A DNA stretch of 64,000 nt from Chryseobacterium rhizosphaerae (GCF_003385455.1 NZ_QNUF01000006.1:62001-126000), one strand, 5' to 3'; positions 34,434-43,294 are shown, counted from the first letter of the stretch. The notes: generated by a model not told the origin, from the sequence alone. Made by a program: numbers and translations.

Positions 34434-34976
34434 TTACTCATCTTTTTTTGATGGAACAAGGAAAACGTCCATCAGGCCTTCCGGCAACTGCATTTTAATA
34501 AATCTTTCTTCTCTGTTCACTTCCAGGATCCAATCTTTAATAAGAGGGATCACAATTTCACGGCCTTCAAATCCAAGAATGAAATAATTTTGGGCCGTCT
34601 GATCGTTTACAGATCGTATTACCCCACAGTCATTATCATTTTCGTCAAGGATATTATACCCTATTATTTCGTGATAATAGAACTGTTTTCCTGAAAGTTG
34701 GGGAAGGGTAGCAAGCGGCAGGTAAACACTTTTACCTAAAACCTGATCTACCATAGATTCTGAGGAGCCTTTAAAAGCAAGGTTTAAAGCATCTAATTTG
34801 CTCCATGAGGATTTTTCAATAAAAAATGGAACCAATAATCCGTTGATTTCAACGAATATTGATTCCAATTTATTGTAAAGCTTGGGCTGATCGGTATCCA
34901 ATTTAAGGATAACGTTACCCGCAAGTCCATGTCTGCGTGTGATTTTACCTAAAAAATAGCAATCTTCTTTACGCAT
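34434..34976 (-). CDS. rimM: ribosome maturation factor RimM
   Basis: A 180-residue RimM, a 30S assembly factor that binds S19 and helps 16S rRNA processing. The N-terminal RimM domain opens with CYFLGKITRRHGLAGNVILKL (the GxI-x-x-x-x-G-x-x-G motif), and the PRC-barrel-like C-terminal half contains GVIRSVNDQTAQNYFIL and IPLIKDWILEVNREERFIKMQLPEGL. It sits 15 bp after rpsP on the same strand, the usual rpsP-rimM pairing. No trmD is seen next to it. Confidence 0.95.
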   Translation of the reverse strand: MRKEDCYFLGKITRRHGLAGNVILKLDTDQPKLYNKLESIFVEINGLLVPFFIEKSSWSKLDALNLAFKGSSESMVDQVLGKSVYLPLATLPQLSGKQFYYHEIIGYNILDENDNDCGVIRSVNDQTAQNYFILGFEGREIVIPLIKDWILEVNREERFIKMQLPEGLMDVFLVPSKKDE

Positions 34977-34991
34977 AACAGGATTTGTTTA

Positions 34992-35558
34992 TTAAGCTTC
35001 AGTGTTTTCTTCAGTTTCAGCAGCAGGAGCTTCTCCTTCTGTAGCTTCAGCAACAACTTCTTCAGCAGGTGCGTTAGCAGCTTCCTCAGCAGCTTTAGCA
35101 TCAGCATCAGCTTGTGCAGCAGCAGCAATTCTAGCTTCGTTTACTTTAACTTCAGCTTCTAAAGCAGCTTTCTTAGCGTCAGCCTGAGCTTTAGATAAAC
35201 CTTCTACTTTACCTTGTACTTTAGCATCTTTAGCGTCTACCCAAGCAGCAAATCTTTTTTCAGCTTCTGCTTCGTCAAAAGCACCTTTAGCTACACCACC
35301 TTGTAAGTGTTTTTTGTAAAGGGCACCTTTGTAAGAAAGGATAGCTCTAGCAGTATCAGTAGGCTGAGCACCATTGTTTAACCACTGTACAGCAGAATCA
35401 ACGTTTAATTCAATAGTTGCAGGGTTAGTAATTGGGTTGTAAGTTCCTAGTTTTTCGATGAATCTACCATCTCTTCTTGCTCTAGAATCTGCAACCACGA
35501 TGTGGAAAAAAGGTTTACCTTTTTTACCGTGTCTTTGTAATCTGATTTTTACTGACAT
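34992..35558 (-). CDS. rpsP: 30S ribosomal protein S16 with Ala/Glu-rich tail
   Basis: The first ~80 residues are a standard S16: SVKIRLQRHGKKGKPFFHIVVADSRARRDGRFIEKLGTYNP and DTARAILSYKGALYKKHL. The protein is 188 aa, roughly twice the usual bacterial length. The extension (from about residue 108) is low-complexity and rich in Ala, Glu and Lys, ending AETEENTEA, as in other flavobacterial S16 proteins. The tail is probably disordered and lies outside the ribosomal core. A TATCTTTG -7 box lies at 35607-35614. Confidence 0.96.
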   Translation of the reverse strand: MSVKIRLQRHGKKGKPFFHIVVADSRARRDGRFIEKLGTYNPITNPATIELNVDSAVQWLNNGAQPTDTARAILSYKGALYKKHLQGGVAKGAFDEAEAEKRFAAWVDAKDAKVQGKVEGLSKAQADAKKAALEAEVKVNEARIAAAAQADADAKAAEEAANAPAEEVVAEATEGEAPAAETEENTEA

Positions 35559-35606
35559 AATGTTTGAATTTTACGGGAACTCGTCCCAGTTAAATATTTA
35601 AGAGTG

Positions 35607-35614
35607 CAAAGATA
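35607..35614 (-). promoter_or_regulatory. -7 promoter box of rpsP-rimM
   Basis: Minus strand TATCTTTG, an exact TAnnTTTG, 49 bp before the rpsP start. Confidence 0.55.
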
Positions 35615-35701
35615 AACAAATTTTTCAATTTGGTAATTTGAAAATGGGATAATTTGATATTTTTTTTCACTCATTCATTATCATCTCTTCAAAATGATTC
35701 A

Positions 35702-36214
35702 TTAATCCACTGCCCCCATATAGAAAAGCCCTAAACACTTTTGGTTTTCCTCAATGGTTAAAGATTCCTTCAAAAGGTCAACAATAGAGGGAGAACTCCA
35801 GTAACATCCTATATTATGGGCCGTACAGGTAAGATACATATTCTGAACAGCCATTGAAGTGGCAGCAATCTCTTCCCATTCCGGAACCATCCCGCTGAAA
35901 TTAACCACTATGGAAACAACCACATCAGCTTTATTGATTTTAAAACCGATATCATTAAATTTTTTCTCTAAAAAAAGCTGTTCAGGCTGTGTAGCTTTAT
36001 AGATAGCCTGCATTTCTGAAGCCAGATTTGCCTTTTCCTCCCCTTTGAATACCTTGAAGCGCCAAGGCTTTGTACGCTTATGATTGGGTGCAAATGTTGC
36101 CGAGCTTAGAATTTCATCAATAACCTCCTGAGAAATTGCTGCGTCTGTATAATCTTTTGGAAAAATACTTCTCCTTTGTTCTATGATTTGTTTTACTATT
36201 TCTGCTTTATTCAT
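35702..36214 (-). CDS. nitroreductase family protein
   Basis: A 170-residue FMN-dependent nitroreductase-fold protein. It opens with EIVKQIIEQRRSIFPKDYTDAAISQEVIDEILSSATFAPNHKRTKPWRFKVF, where RRS and the APNHKRTKPWRF segment form the FMN site. Later AATSMAVQNMYLTCTAHNIGCYWSSP is the typical GLG-like helix region. The length is at the short end for the family, though the fold looks complete. A TAAATTTG -7 box lies only five bases before the ATG, so its mRNA may start at or near the start codon. The substrate is unknown. Confidence 0.88.
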   Translation of the reverse strand: MNKAEIVKQIIEQRRSIFPKDYTDAAISQEVIDEILSSATFAPNHKRTKPWRFKVFKGEEKANLASEMQAIYKATQPEQLFLEKKFNDIGFKINKADVVVSIVVNFSGMVPEWEEIAATSMAVQNMYLTCTAHNIGCYWSSPSIVDLLKESLTIEENQKCLGLFYMGAVD

Positions 36215-36219
36215 AACTG

Positions 36220-36227
36220 CAAATTTA
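36220..36227 (-). promoter_or_regulatory. -7 promoter box of the nitroreductase gene
   Basis: Minus strand TAAATTTG, an exact TAnnTTTG, ending five bases before the ATG, which implies an almost leaderless mRNA. Confidence 0.45.
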
Positions 36228-36260
36228 CAATATGAGATCCAATCTCCAACATTTAAAACA

Positions 36261-36896
36261 TCAGGTATTTACTACTATTTTACAGTTTTTATAGGCTTTA
36301 TAATTGCTTGTAGCAAAGGTCAGCAGAATTATTGCTGCAAATGCCTTCGTTAGCCACTTTTCATATACCGCTCCATGTACGGGATCCAGCATATACAATA
36401 CGATAAAGCTGAAAGCATATATCATTCCTGCAATAATCCAGATACGGCCGGGATCAGGATATTCCTTAACGATACTCGATTTGTTATAATTAAAAATTGG
36501 AAGCAATTTATGCCCGTCCCATATCAGTAATATAGAAACAGCAAGCATCATTAACGAAGTGATCATCCAGGTTCCGGAGAATGAAAGACTAAGTGTAATC
36601 ACCCAAATATTAGTCAATATTGCAAAAAACACTAAGGCTCCCAGCGTTGCATAACGCTGTGTCAGCAGTAAAATGCCTGCCGTTACCTGTGCCCATCCTA
36701 AAAAGTTCCAGTAGAAACCGGATTGGTACAATGCTTCAAAAAAGTAACCTATTGGATTTTCTGTTGAAATACGGGTAAACCTATTTCCTATTAATTTGGT
36801 TAATCCTGATGGAAAAAAAGCAAAGCCCACCAGATAGCGCAAATGGATAATAATCCATTGATTGATTCTGTTTGTTCTTAAATTAGCGAATTTCAT
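36261..36896 (-). CDS. DoxX-like membrane protein
   Basis: A 211-residue integral membrane protein of the DoxX type. Residues 16-40 contain the family's opening helix HLRYLVGFAFFPSGLTKLIG. Further helices lie at about 60-78, 84-103, 110-130, 152-172 and 184-200. The FLGWAQVTAGILLLTQRYATLGAL segment is typical. Family members are small quinone-linked or stress-related membrane proteins whose exact reaction is usually unknown. It stands alone, on the same strand as its neighbours, with 46 bp to the nitroreductase gene. Confidence 0.8.
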   Translation of the reverse strand: MKFANLRTNRINQWIIIHLRYLVGFAFFPSGLTKLIGNRFTRISTENPIGYFFEALYQSGFYWNFLGWAQVTAGILLLTQRYATLGALVFFAILTNIWVITLSLSFSGTWMITSLMMLAVSILLIWDGHKLLPIFNYNKSSIVKEYPDPGRIWIIAGMIYAFSFIVLYMLDPVHGAVYEKWLTKAFAAIILLTFATSNYKAYKNCKIVVNT

Positions 36897-36938
36897 GGGT
36901 ATTGTGGATAGTTATGGCTTCATCATCAGAGTATCTTC

Positions 36939-37388
36939 TTACAATACTTCCACTATTTTTTGATGAATTTTGTTCAACACAAACTCATCTCCAGCCTTCA
37001 TTCCCATTATCTTTTTAGCCATTGGGCTCTCGGGTGAGATCGCATAGAAACGGTCTCCTTCAAAAAAGAATTCACCTAATGAAACTGAAATATAAAAACG
37101 GGCTTTATTGGTAATCACCAATGAGCCTAGCTGTGCTCTGTCTGTACTTGTGTTAAGAACTTTTGCCATATTTCTTTTAAGATCATTCAAAGCTCCCAAT
37201 TGTCGTTGCATCTGGTAAATCTCCTCCTGCATTTCTTCTCTCATACTGTCATATTTCGGAGTTTTTTTGATGTCACGGCTTGCTTCCAGAGTAAACTCAA
37301 TAAATCTTTTAAGTTTTTCAATTTTCTCTGTAATGGTAGTTTTTACGAAGTCTCTGATATCACTTTTTTCAAATACAATCTTCTCCAT
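36939..37388 (-). CDS. GreA/GreB-like transcript factor
   Basis: A 149-residue protein with the architecture of Gre factors. An N-terminal helical hairpin (about 12-75, KEKIEKLKRF-like coiled coil, with KYDSMREEMQEEIYQMQRQL) precedes a C-terminal beta domain, with QLGSLVITNKARFYISVSLGEFFFEG and ISPESPMAKKIMGMKAGDEF. The last segment matches the GreA/GreB C-terminal signature SPx(A/S)xALLGxxxGD. It would bind RNA polymerase; whether it rescues backtracked complexes is not known. Acidic residues at the coiled-coil tip are not clearly conserved. Confidence 0.83.
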   Translation of the reverse strand: MEKIVFEKSDIRDFVKTTITEKIEKLKRFIEFTLEASRDIKKTPKYDSMREEMQEEIYQMQRQLGALNDLKRNMAKVLNTSTDRAQLGSLVITNKARFYISVSLGEFFFEGDRFYAISPESPMAKKIMGMKAGDEFVLNKIHQKIVEVL

Positions 37389-37507
37389 AAATCGAATCTT
37401 TATATAAAGATAATATTTTTCTCATAATAAATTATATTTTCATTTCTTCATCAAAAAATGAATGATTCAAATCCTACCAGCAAGGGTAATAATCCTTAAA
37501 GCAATAG

Positions 37508-37540
37508 AAAAGCCTTGTAAAATTTACAAGGCTTCTGTTT
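37508..37540 (-). terminator. terminator of the SRPBCC gene
   Basis: Perfect 12-bp arms AAGCCTTGTAAA and TTTACAAGGCTT separated by a single A, followed on the minus strand by TTTCT. Confidence 0.75.
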
Positions 37541-38070
37541 TATTTTTCTGATATTTGTTTCAGTCCGTCAAGTCCCTGGCCAAACATTTTATCCATATTA
37601 TTATCCATCATAGGTTTCATAATCTTCATCATCGTATTCAGCTCATTATCGATCATCCAGGTTACTTTTGTTCCATTTCCCTCGGGAGTCAGTACAAAGG
37701 TACTTTTAGCATTTCCTTCAAAAGGCTGTATAAAATGAAGTTTGGTAACCATTTTTTCATTAGGTACTATTTCGGCAATTGCCTGTTCTCCCTCGCCTAC
37801 ATTTTTATCTCCTTTCCAATGATAGGAATCTCCTATTTTGTCACCATCACCTGAATAGGTAATCACTATATTTTTATCTGCTTTAGAGAAAGGATCCCAT
37901 ACATTATATTCTTTTAAAGAACCTACATGTGACCATACTTTTTCTTTTGGAGCTTTAATAACAACAGATTTTTCAAAATGATAATCTTTACTGAAAGCCA
38001 GCATTGCAATAATAGCATATACAGCAATCAACAGAATGATAATTCCGATAATTTTTAAGAGTGTTTTCAT
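37540..38070 (-). CDS. SRPBCC family protein
   Basis: A 176-residue protein with an N-terminal hydrophobic anchor (about 5-25, LLKIIGIIILLIAVYAIIAML) and a START/Bet v1-like SRPBCC domain: FEKSVVIKAPKEKVWSHVGSLKEYNVWDPFSKAD, ending with a helix MKIMKPMMDNNMDKMFGQGLDGLKQISE. The fold binds hydrophobic ligands in a deep cavity. The N-terminal segment probably anchors it in the inner membrane. The ligand is unknown. A strong terminator overlaps its stop. Confidence 0.85.
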   Translation of the reverse strand: MKTLLKIIGIIILLIAVYAIIAMLAFSKDYHFEKSVVIKAPKEKVWSHVGSLKEYNVWDPFSKADKNIVITYSGDGDKIGDSYHWKGDKNVGEGEQAIAEIVPNEKMVTKLHFIQPFEGNAKSTFVLTPEGNGTKVTWMIDNELNTMMKIMKPMMDNNMDKMFGQGLDGLKQISEK

Positions 38071-38212
38071 AGTTTATATATTTAGGTTATTTATTGTAAT
38101 GACAACGTTTAAATCTGTTCTCAAAATTAAATATTTCAACATCACCCCCACTTTCCATATGACAAGATTATTTAAAGATAAGTATTTTTGTCATAACTTG
38201 TTATTCAGGCAT

Positions 38213-38220
38213 TATTTTTG
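38213..38220 (+). promoter_or_regulatory. -7 promoter box of the M3 peptidase gene
   Basis: TATTTTTG, an exact TAnnTTTG. A TTG start at 38218 lies inside it, so translation begins at the ATG at 38281. Confidence 0.55.
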
Positions 38221-38280
38221 AACTTTTCGGCTGTGATTCCTGATGAATCACTACATTTAACTTTAATTAAAAATCAAAAA

Positions 38281-40299
38281 ATGAATATTTTAACTGAAAA
38301 ATTTAACACTCCATATCATTCCGCACCGTTTACTTCTATTAAAAATGAAGATTATCTTCCTGCTTTTAAAGAATTAATTCAAAAATCTGAAGAGGAAATC
38401 AATGCGATTGTTAATAATCCTGAAGCGCCTACTTTTGAAAATGTAATTGAAGCTTTAGCGTATTCTGGGGAGCAGCTGGATGTTGTCTCCAATATATTTT
38501 TCAATTTAAATTCTGCAGAAACAAGTGATGAAATCCAGCAGATTGCTCAGGAAGTTTCTCCTATTTTAACAGAATATTCTTCAAAAATTTCTCAAAACGA
38601 AGCTCTTTTCAGCAAAATCAAAAAGGTATATGATGAAAAGGAAAAATATAACCTCAACGGGGAACAAAAAATGCTTCTGAATGAAACCTATAAAGGTTTT
38701 GTAAGAAGTGGAGCTTTGCTGAATGAGGAAGACAAAGAAAAATTAAAAAAGATCAGCATGGACCTTTCTCTGAAATCCCTGCAGTTCGGACAAAATGTAC
38801 TGGCCTCTACCAATGCTTATTTCAAACATATTACCCAGAAAGAAGATTTGGCAGGTATCCCCGAAGCTATTATTGACCAATATGCTGAGGAAGCTAAAGA
38901 AAGAAACCTTGAAGGCTGGGTTGTTACCTTGCAGTACCCAAGCTATATCCCATTCATGACTTACGCGGAAAACCGTGAACTGAGAAAAGAACTGGCCCTG
39001 GCCAATGGCAAAAAATCTTTTGATGGTGGTGAGTTCGATAACCAAAATATGATCAAAGAACTTCTGTCCTTAAAGCAGCAAAAAGCCGAACTTTTAGGTT
39101 ATCAGGATTATGCTGATTTTGTCCTTGAGGAAAGAATGGCCAAGTCCCCGGTAAAAGTTTTTGATTTTTTAAATGAACTTCTAACCAAAGCCAAACCTTA
39201 TGCTGATAAAGAAATCGAAGAATTAAAATTATTGGCTAAAGCAGATGGCATTGAGGATATGCAAGGATATGACCATGCTTTTTACGCTGAAAAACTTCGT
39301 AAACAGAAATTCGACCTTAATGATGAGGAACTGAAACCTTATTTCCCTTTAAACCAGGTACAGGATGCTGTTTTTGGATTGGCTGGAAAACTTTTCGGAT
39401 TAACATTTGAAGAAAGAAATGACATTCCGAAATACCATGAAGAAGTAAAGGTATATGAAGTAAAAGAAAATGGCACTTATAAATCTCTGCTTTACGTTGA
39501 CTATTTCCCAAGAAAAGGGAAAAGAGCGGGTGCATGGATGACAAGCTACAAAAATCAGTATCAGCAGAACGGAGAAAATTCACGTCCGCATATTTCTATT
39601 GTCTGCAATTTCAGTAAACCGACAAAAGATACTCCTAGTTTATTAACATTCCAGGAAGTGACCACCTTATTCCATGAATTTGGACATGCCCTTCACGGAA
39701 TGATGGCCAATACCCAATACCCTTCTCTTTCGGGAACTTCTGTAAAATGGGACTTCGTGGAACTTCCATCCCAATTCCTGGAAAACTTCTGCTATGAACC
39801 TGAGTTCTTAAAAACTTTTGCGAAACATTACAAAACAGGAGAAGTTCTTCCTGATGAAAAAATTGAAAAGATTGAACAGTCTAAAAACTTTATGGAAGGA
39901 TATCAAACTCTGAGACAGATTGGTTTTGGACTTCTGGACATGAATTACCATACTAAAGCTGGAGAATTAGAACATGAGACTGTAAAGGAATTTGAAGATA
40001 AATACACCAAAGCAACTACGCTGTACCCTACAAATCCGGAAACAGCAATGAGCCCAAGTTTCTCCCACATCTTCCAGGGAGGATATTCTGCGGGATACTA
40101 TTCTTATAAATGGGCAGAAGTATTGGATGCTGATGCTTTCCAGTATTTTAAAGAAAACGGAATCTTCAATCCGGAAATTGCAGCTCAGTATAAAGTACTT
40201 CTTTCCTCTGGGGGAACGAAAGACCCCATGGAACTGTATAAAGATTTCAGAGGAAGTGAGCCCAAAGTTGAAAGCCTATTGAAAAGAGCTTTCGGATAA
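38281..40299 (+). CDS. M3 family metallopeptidase (oligopeptidase/Dcp-like)
   Basis: A 672-residue zinc oligopeptidase, numbered from the ATG at 38281. The zinc motif HEFGH is at 465-469 (LFHEFGHALHGMM), with the third ligand Glu in the downstream FVELPSQFLENF segment. The M3 fold is all-helical; SPSFSHIFQGGYSAGYYSYKWAEVLDADAF near the C-terminus is the typical substrate-binding end. There is no signal peptide in this start, so it is cytoplasmic; an earlier TTG frame (38218) lies within the promoter. It probably degrades short peptides. Peptidyl-dipeptidase and oligopeptidase A activity cannot be told apart here. Confidence 0.93.
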   Translation: MNILTEKFNTPYHSAPFTSIKNEDYLPAFKELIQKSEEEINAIVNNPEAPTFENVIEALAYSGEQLDVVSNIFFNLNSAETSDEIQQIAQEVSPILTEYSSKISQNEALFSKIKKVYDEKEKYNLNGEQKMLLNETYKGFVRSGALLNEEDKEKLKKISMDLSLKSLQFGQNVLASTNAYFKHITQKEDLAGIPEAIIDQYAEEAKERNLEGWVVTLQYPSYIPFMTYAENRELRKELALANGKKSFDGGEFDNQNMIKELLSLKQQKAELLGYQDYADFVLEERMAKSPVKVFDFLNELLTKAKPYADKEIEELKLLAKADGIEDMQGYDHAFYAEKLRKQKFDLNDEELKPYFPLNQVQDAVFGLAGKLFGLTFEERNDIPKYHEEVKVYEVKENGTYKSLLYVDYFPRKGKRAGAWMTSYKNQYQQNGENSRPHISIVCNFSKPTKDTPSLLTFQEVTTLFHEFGHALHGMMANTQYPSLSGTSVKWDFVELPSQFLENFCYEPEFLKTFAKHYKTGEVLPDEKIEKIEQSKNFMEGYQTLRQIGFGLLDMNYHTKAGELEHETVKEFEDKYTKATTLYPTNPETAMSPSFSHIFQGGYSAGYYSYKWAEVLDADAFQYFKENGIFNPEIAAQYKVLLSSGGTKDPMELYKDFRGSEPKVESLLKRAFG

Positions 40300-40313
40300 T
40301 CCTACCACTGAAC

Positions 40314-40754
40314 ATGATACAGGAACTTAATAAATTTGAAGCTGTTTTTAGGGATTCTCTAAAAACAGCTTTCATTAATGTAGATCCCGAATACATTGAT
40401 GCTCTCCTCGATAAAAGAGACCTTCCCGAATTTTCAGATGGATGGATGGAAGCCTATCAGGCTGTGGACGGAAAAGCAATAAACTTGGAAACAGAGGAAA
40501 AAATCAATGATATCCGAAAGGATATTTTTGTATTTGTTTTCAGAATCACTGGTTCATCTGATATGTCGGCCTATATTTCTGATGATGTAGGTCTTATTTG
40601 CGCCTATTACATTCATAATATTGATCATAAATGGCTGAACGATTTATTTTTCACTTATCTCACTCATCAGATTCCCCACGGTGAGCTTATGAAAACAGAC
40701 CAAACAATAAGAGAATTAATCAACTCCTACCCCCTCAACGATGAGAAATTATAA
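40314..40754 (+). CDS. hypothetical protein, 146 aa
   Basis: An unrecognised soluble protein, helical and acidic, with two Trp residues in DGWMEAYQAVDGKA and HKWLNDLFFTYLTHQIPHGE. No signal or membrane segment. It starts 15 bp after the M3 peptidase stop and overlaps the next gene by 14 bp, so the three form one transcription unit. No family or function can be assigned. Confidence 0.65.
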   Translation: MIQELNKFEAVFRDSLKTAFINVDPEYIDALLDKRDLPEFSDGWMEAYQAVDGKAINLETEEKINDIRKDIFVFVFRITGSSDMSAYISDDVGLICAYYIHNIDHKWLNDLFFTYLTHQIPHGELMKTDQTIRELINSYPLNDEKL

Positions 40755-41274
40755 ATATTGGGAAACCTGTATTGAATTGATAGAAAGCAGAAAGATTGAA
40801 GAAGCAACCCATTTTGTTCTTGAAACGACTTCAAAACTTGGACTTTCTAAAGAATTAGTGGAAAAAATAATGACTGTTTCTTTAAAGGGTTTTGAGAAAA
40901 AAATTGAAGGAAAAATGAAGGATTGCCTGGAAAAGGCAAGAGAAGAAAATGCCGAAGCCCTTTGTTTGTATTATAGTGTAGACAATGGCTGGGATAGTAC
41001 CATGTATATCTGTAAAGGTTATACCAAGGAGAACAGTTCCTGGATTTCTGAAAGCAGAAGCTGGATTGAACTTGGAAAAACAAGAGGTTTCTCAGAAATC
41101 TACAAAAAAACCGCAGAATCAGCTTTTTTCACCAACAAAATAAGTTCAGCCGTTTGTATTCTTTTAATGTTTAGAACAAGCATTGCCTTTTATAATGTGG
41201 CTCAGAAGTTTCCAGACTGTGGATTCAAGCTTTGTATTACCGCAACGGAAAGTGACTTTGTAAGAGTTGCATAA
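40741..41274 (+). CDS. hypothetical protein, 177 aa
   Basis: An unrecognised soluble protein with a helical N-terminal half (CIELIESRKIEEATHFVLETTSKLGL) and a more beta-rich second half (ALCLYYSVDNGWDSTMYICKGYT). It has seven or more Cys residues spread through the chain, with no metal-binding pattern. The start overlaps the upstream hypothetical gene by 14 bp. No function can be assigned. Confidence 0.65.
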   Translation: MRNYKYWETCIELIESRKIEEATHFVLETTSKLGLSKELVEKIMTVSLKGFEKKIEGKMKDCLEKAREENAEALCLYYSVDNGWDSTMYICKGYTKENSSWISESRSWIELGKTRGFSEIYKKTAESAFFTNKISSAVCILLMFRTSIAFYNVAQKFPDCGFKLCITATESDFVRVA

Positions 41275-41349
41275 GCCAACCCTGTGCAATATATTGAGAG
41301 GTAAAGCAAATAGATCACATTCTTTCAGCAAGATTTATTTTAAGAAAGC

Positions 41350-41357
41350 TAAATTTG
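41350..41357 (+). promoter_or_regulatory. -7 promoter box of the TPR gene
   Basis: TAAATTTG, an exact TAnnTTTG, 39 bp before the ATG at 41397. Confidence 0.5.
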
Positions 41358-41396
41358 TACTGTACAACATAAGCATTCATTCTGTAATTTTAAATA

Positions 41397-41780
41397 ATGA
41401 GCAATATAACATCCAGATTAGAAAACGTAAAAAAACTTCAGGCAAAAAGATGGGAAAATGAAGATCATTGGGATACTTTAAATGATTTATTAGTCCAGGA
41501 ATTAGATGAAATTTTACTTATTGAGCCTGAAAACACCTCCGCTTTAATCAATATCGGGGCTATTTATTCTGATATGGGAGAAAATGAAAAGGCATTATCC
41601 TATTTAAAGAAGGCCTTAGATCTTGGGTCGAGCGACAAAAATTTATATGTAAATCTTGCGGTTGTGCTTATTTATATGGAAAAACACCAGGAAGAATATT
41701 TGGAATACCTTGAGGAAGTGGAAGATAAAATTGAAGATCCGCTTACTTTTAAAGCGTATTTTGATCCTCAGTCTCATTAG
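41397..41780 (+). CDS. tetratricopeptide repeat protein
   Basis: A 127-residue protein with two clear TPR units: EPENTSALINIGAIYSDMGENEKALSYLKKALDLG and SDKNLYVNLAVVLIYMEKHQEEYLEYLEEVED, each with the usual Gly/Ala and Tyr positions. The N-terminal ~35 residues are a helix. No signal peptide is present. It is likely an adaptor protein whose partner is unknown. The small membrane protein gene follows by 29 bp. Confidence 0.8.
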   Translation: MSNITSRLENVKKLQAKRWENEDHWDTLNDLLVQELDEILLIEPENTSALINIGAIYSDMGENEKALSYLKKALDLGSSDKNLYVNLAVVLIYMEKHQEEYLEYLEEVEDKIEDPLTFKAYFDPQSH

Positions 41781-41809
41781 AAATCTAATATTAATTAAAA
41801 TTTTAACCC

Positions 41810-42010
41810 ATGTTACTAGCCATTTTACTTCCCTTCTTATCCTTTATGGTTCGTGGAAAAATTATCACCGGAGTGATCTGCCTGATTTTACAGATCACCT
41901 TAATCGGCTGGCTTCCTGCTGCCATATGGGCGGTTTTATCTTTAAATAACGCAAGAGCAGATAAGAGAACGGATAAACTGATTAAGGCCATGCGCAATAA
42001 TCAAAAATAA
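41810..42010 (+). CDS. YqaE/Pmp3 family small membrane protein
   Basis: A 66-residue protein with two membrane helices (about 1-18 and 20-43: MLLAILLPFLSFMVRGKIITGVICLILQITLIGWLPAAIWAVLSL) separated by a short basic loop, and a charged tail NARADKRTDKLIKAM. The layout and the GW-L-PAxIWA segment fit the YqaE/Pmp3 family of small stress-related membrane proteins. Location: inner membrane. Confidence 0.8.
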   Translation: MLLAILLPFLSFMVRGKIITGVICLILQITLIGWLPAAIWAVLSLNNARADKRTDKLIKAMRNNQK

Positions 42011-42121
42011 ATTGGCGTTTACCGTCAGAATCTCTTTATTCACGCAAGGGAATTTTTAAGACTTAATTATACCTTCTTCATCAGAAATTACTAAATAATT
42101 GTCGTATTTTTACAATAGACT

Positions 42122-42141
42122 CGGTTGACCCCATTCAACCG
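42122..42141 (+). other. hairpin in the leader of the 42154 gene
   Basis: CGGTTGA pairs with TCAACCG around CCCCAT, 12 bp upstream of the ATG. It could hold or expose the start region; no function is known. Confidence 0.4.
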
Positions 42142-42153
42142 GATTACCCTATC

Positions 42154-42576
42154 ATGGAAATTGCGTTTAAGAATAAAAGAATTATTACCAATATAGCACT
42201 CGGTCTTGTTTGGATCGGGATAGGAAGCAGTTATTTATTTGAATCAGAAAAAAAACTATGGAAGCCTTATGTCATTATAGCATTGGGAATAGCTTATATC
42301 ATCATGGCTTCTTATGAATATTTCTATAAATATCTCATCATTAGTGATAAGCAGATTCAGGTTAATATATTCCCTAAAAAGCAGATCAATATTGATGAAA
42401 TAACTTCGGCAGATTACAATCTCAATGACTACACGTTCACTACTTCCCGTAAGACCCTGAAGGTGGTAAGATCACGGATCAGCCCGGATGATCTTCCAAA
42501 GTTCGAGACGTTCTTTAATGAAGTTCGGTCAAAATTAAGAGACCAAGATCCACTTTTATCCTATGAAAGAAAATAA
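42154..42576 (+). CDS. hypothetical membrane protein with PH-like domain
   Basis: A 140-residue protein with two hydrophobic helices (about 11-28 and 34-53) followed by a ~80-residue beta-rich domain (YKYLIISDKQIQVNIFPKKQINIDEITSADYNLNDYTFTTSRKTLKVVRSRI), a pattern common in small PH-like membrane proteins. The stop overlaps the start of the methyltransferase gene by 14 bp, so the two are translated together. Function unknown. Confidence 0.7.
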   Translation: MEIAFKNKRIITNIALGLVWIGIGSSYLFESEKKLWKPYVIIALGIAYIIMASYEYFYKYLIISDKQIQVNIFPKKQINIDEITSADYNLNDYTFTTSRKTLKVVRSRISPDDLPKFETFFNEVRSKLRDQDPLLSYERK

Positions 42577-43294
42577 ATATGACAACCCGGCTTTTTTTGA
42601 CCAGTATGAACAAATGCTTCGGTCACAATTAGGCTTAGAAGGAGCAGGAGAATGGCATGCTCTGAAAAATATGTTACCCGATATCAAAGGAAAAAAAATT
42701 CTTGATCTGGGTTGTGGATTCGGATGGCACTGCCGCTATGCTATGGAAAACGGAGCGAAATCTGTTATTGGAATTGACCTTTCGGAGAAAATGCTTGCTA
42801 AAGCTAAAGAGATCAACAATCTGGAAGGCATCCATTATGAAAGAAAAGCACTGGAAGATGTAGAATACCCTGCTGAAAAATTTGACCTTGTTTTGAGTTC
42901 ACTAACCCTTCATTATGTGGAATCATTTGATGCTCTTGCTCAAAACATTTACCACTGGCTGGTCTCAGGAGGTCATTTTGTATTTTCAGTGGAGCATCCT
43001 GTGTTTACCGCGGAAGGAGGTCAGGATTGGGTATATGATAAAAATGGGGAAAAAGTTTGCTGGCCCGTTGACCGGTATTTTATCGAAGGGAAAAGAAACA
43101 CCACCTTTTTAGGTGAAAATGTCATCAAATACCACAGGACTTTAACCTCTTATCTCAATACTTTATTGAAACACGGTTTTAAAATTAAAGAAATCATTGA
43201 ACCGGAGCCCAGTCACAATATGCTGAAGGAAATTCCGGAAATGAAAGATGAACTTCGCAGGCCAATGATGCTGTTAATCTCTGTAGAAAAATAA
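42563..43294 (+). CDS. class I SAM-dependent methyltransferase
   Basis: A 243-residue methyltransferase. The SAM motif I is ILDLGCGFGWHCRYA (about 46-60), followed by VIGIDLSEKMLAKAKE (motif II) and FDLVLSSLTLHYVES (motif IV). The last third supplies the substrate-binding part, with HPVFTAEGGQDWVYDKNGEK. No membrane segment is present. The substrate is unknown; small-molecule substrates are usual for this type. The start overlaps the upstream membrane-protein gene. Confidence 0.9.
   Translation: MKENKYDNPAFFDQYEQMLRSQLGLEGAGEWHALKNMLPDIKGKKILDLGCGFGWHCRYAMENGAKSVIGIDLSEKMLAKAKEINNLEGIHYERKALEDVEYPAEKFDLVLSSLTLHYVESFDALAQNIYHWLVSGGHFVFSVEHPVFTAEGGQDWVYDKNGEKVCWPVDRYFIEGKRNTTFLGENVIKYHRTLTSYLNTLLKHGFKIKEIIEPEPSHNMLKEIPEMKDELRRPMMLLISVEK

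Noticed and set aside
35002..35187. 61-codon Ala/Ser-rich open frame on the plus strand
   Set aside because: It is the complement of the Ala/Glu-rich tail of rpsP; low-complexity sequence keeps several frames open.
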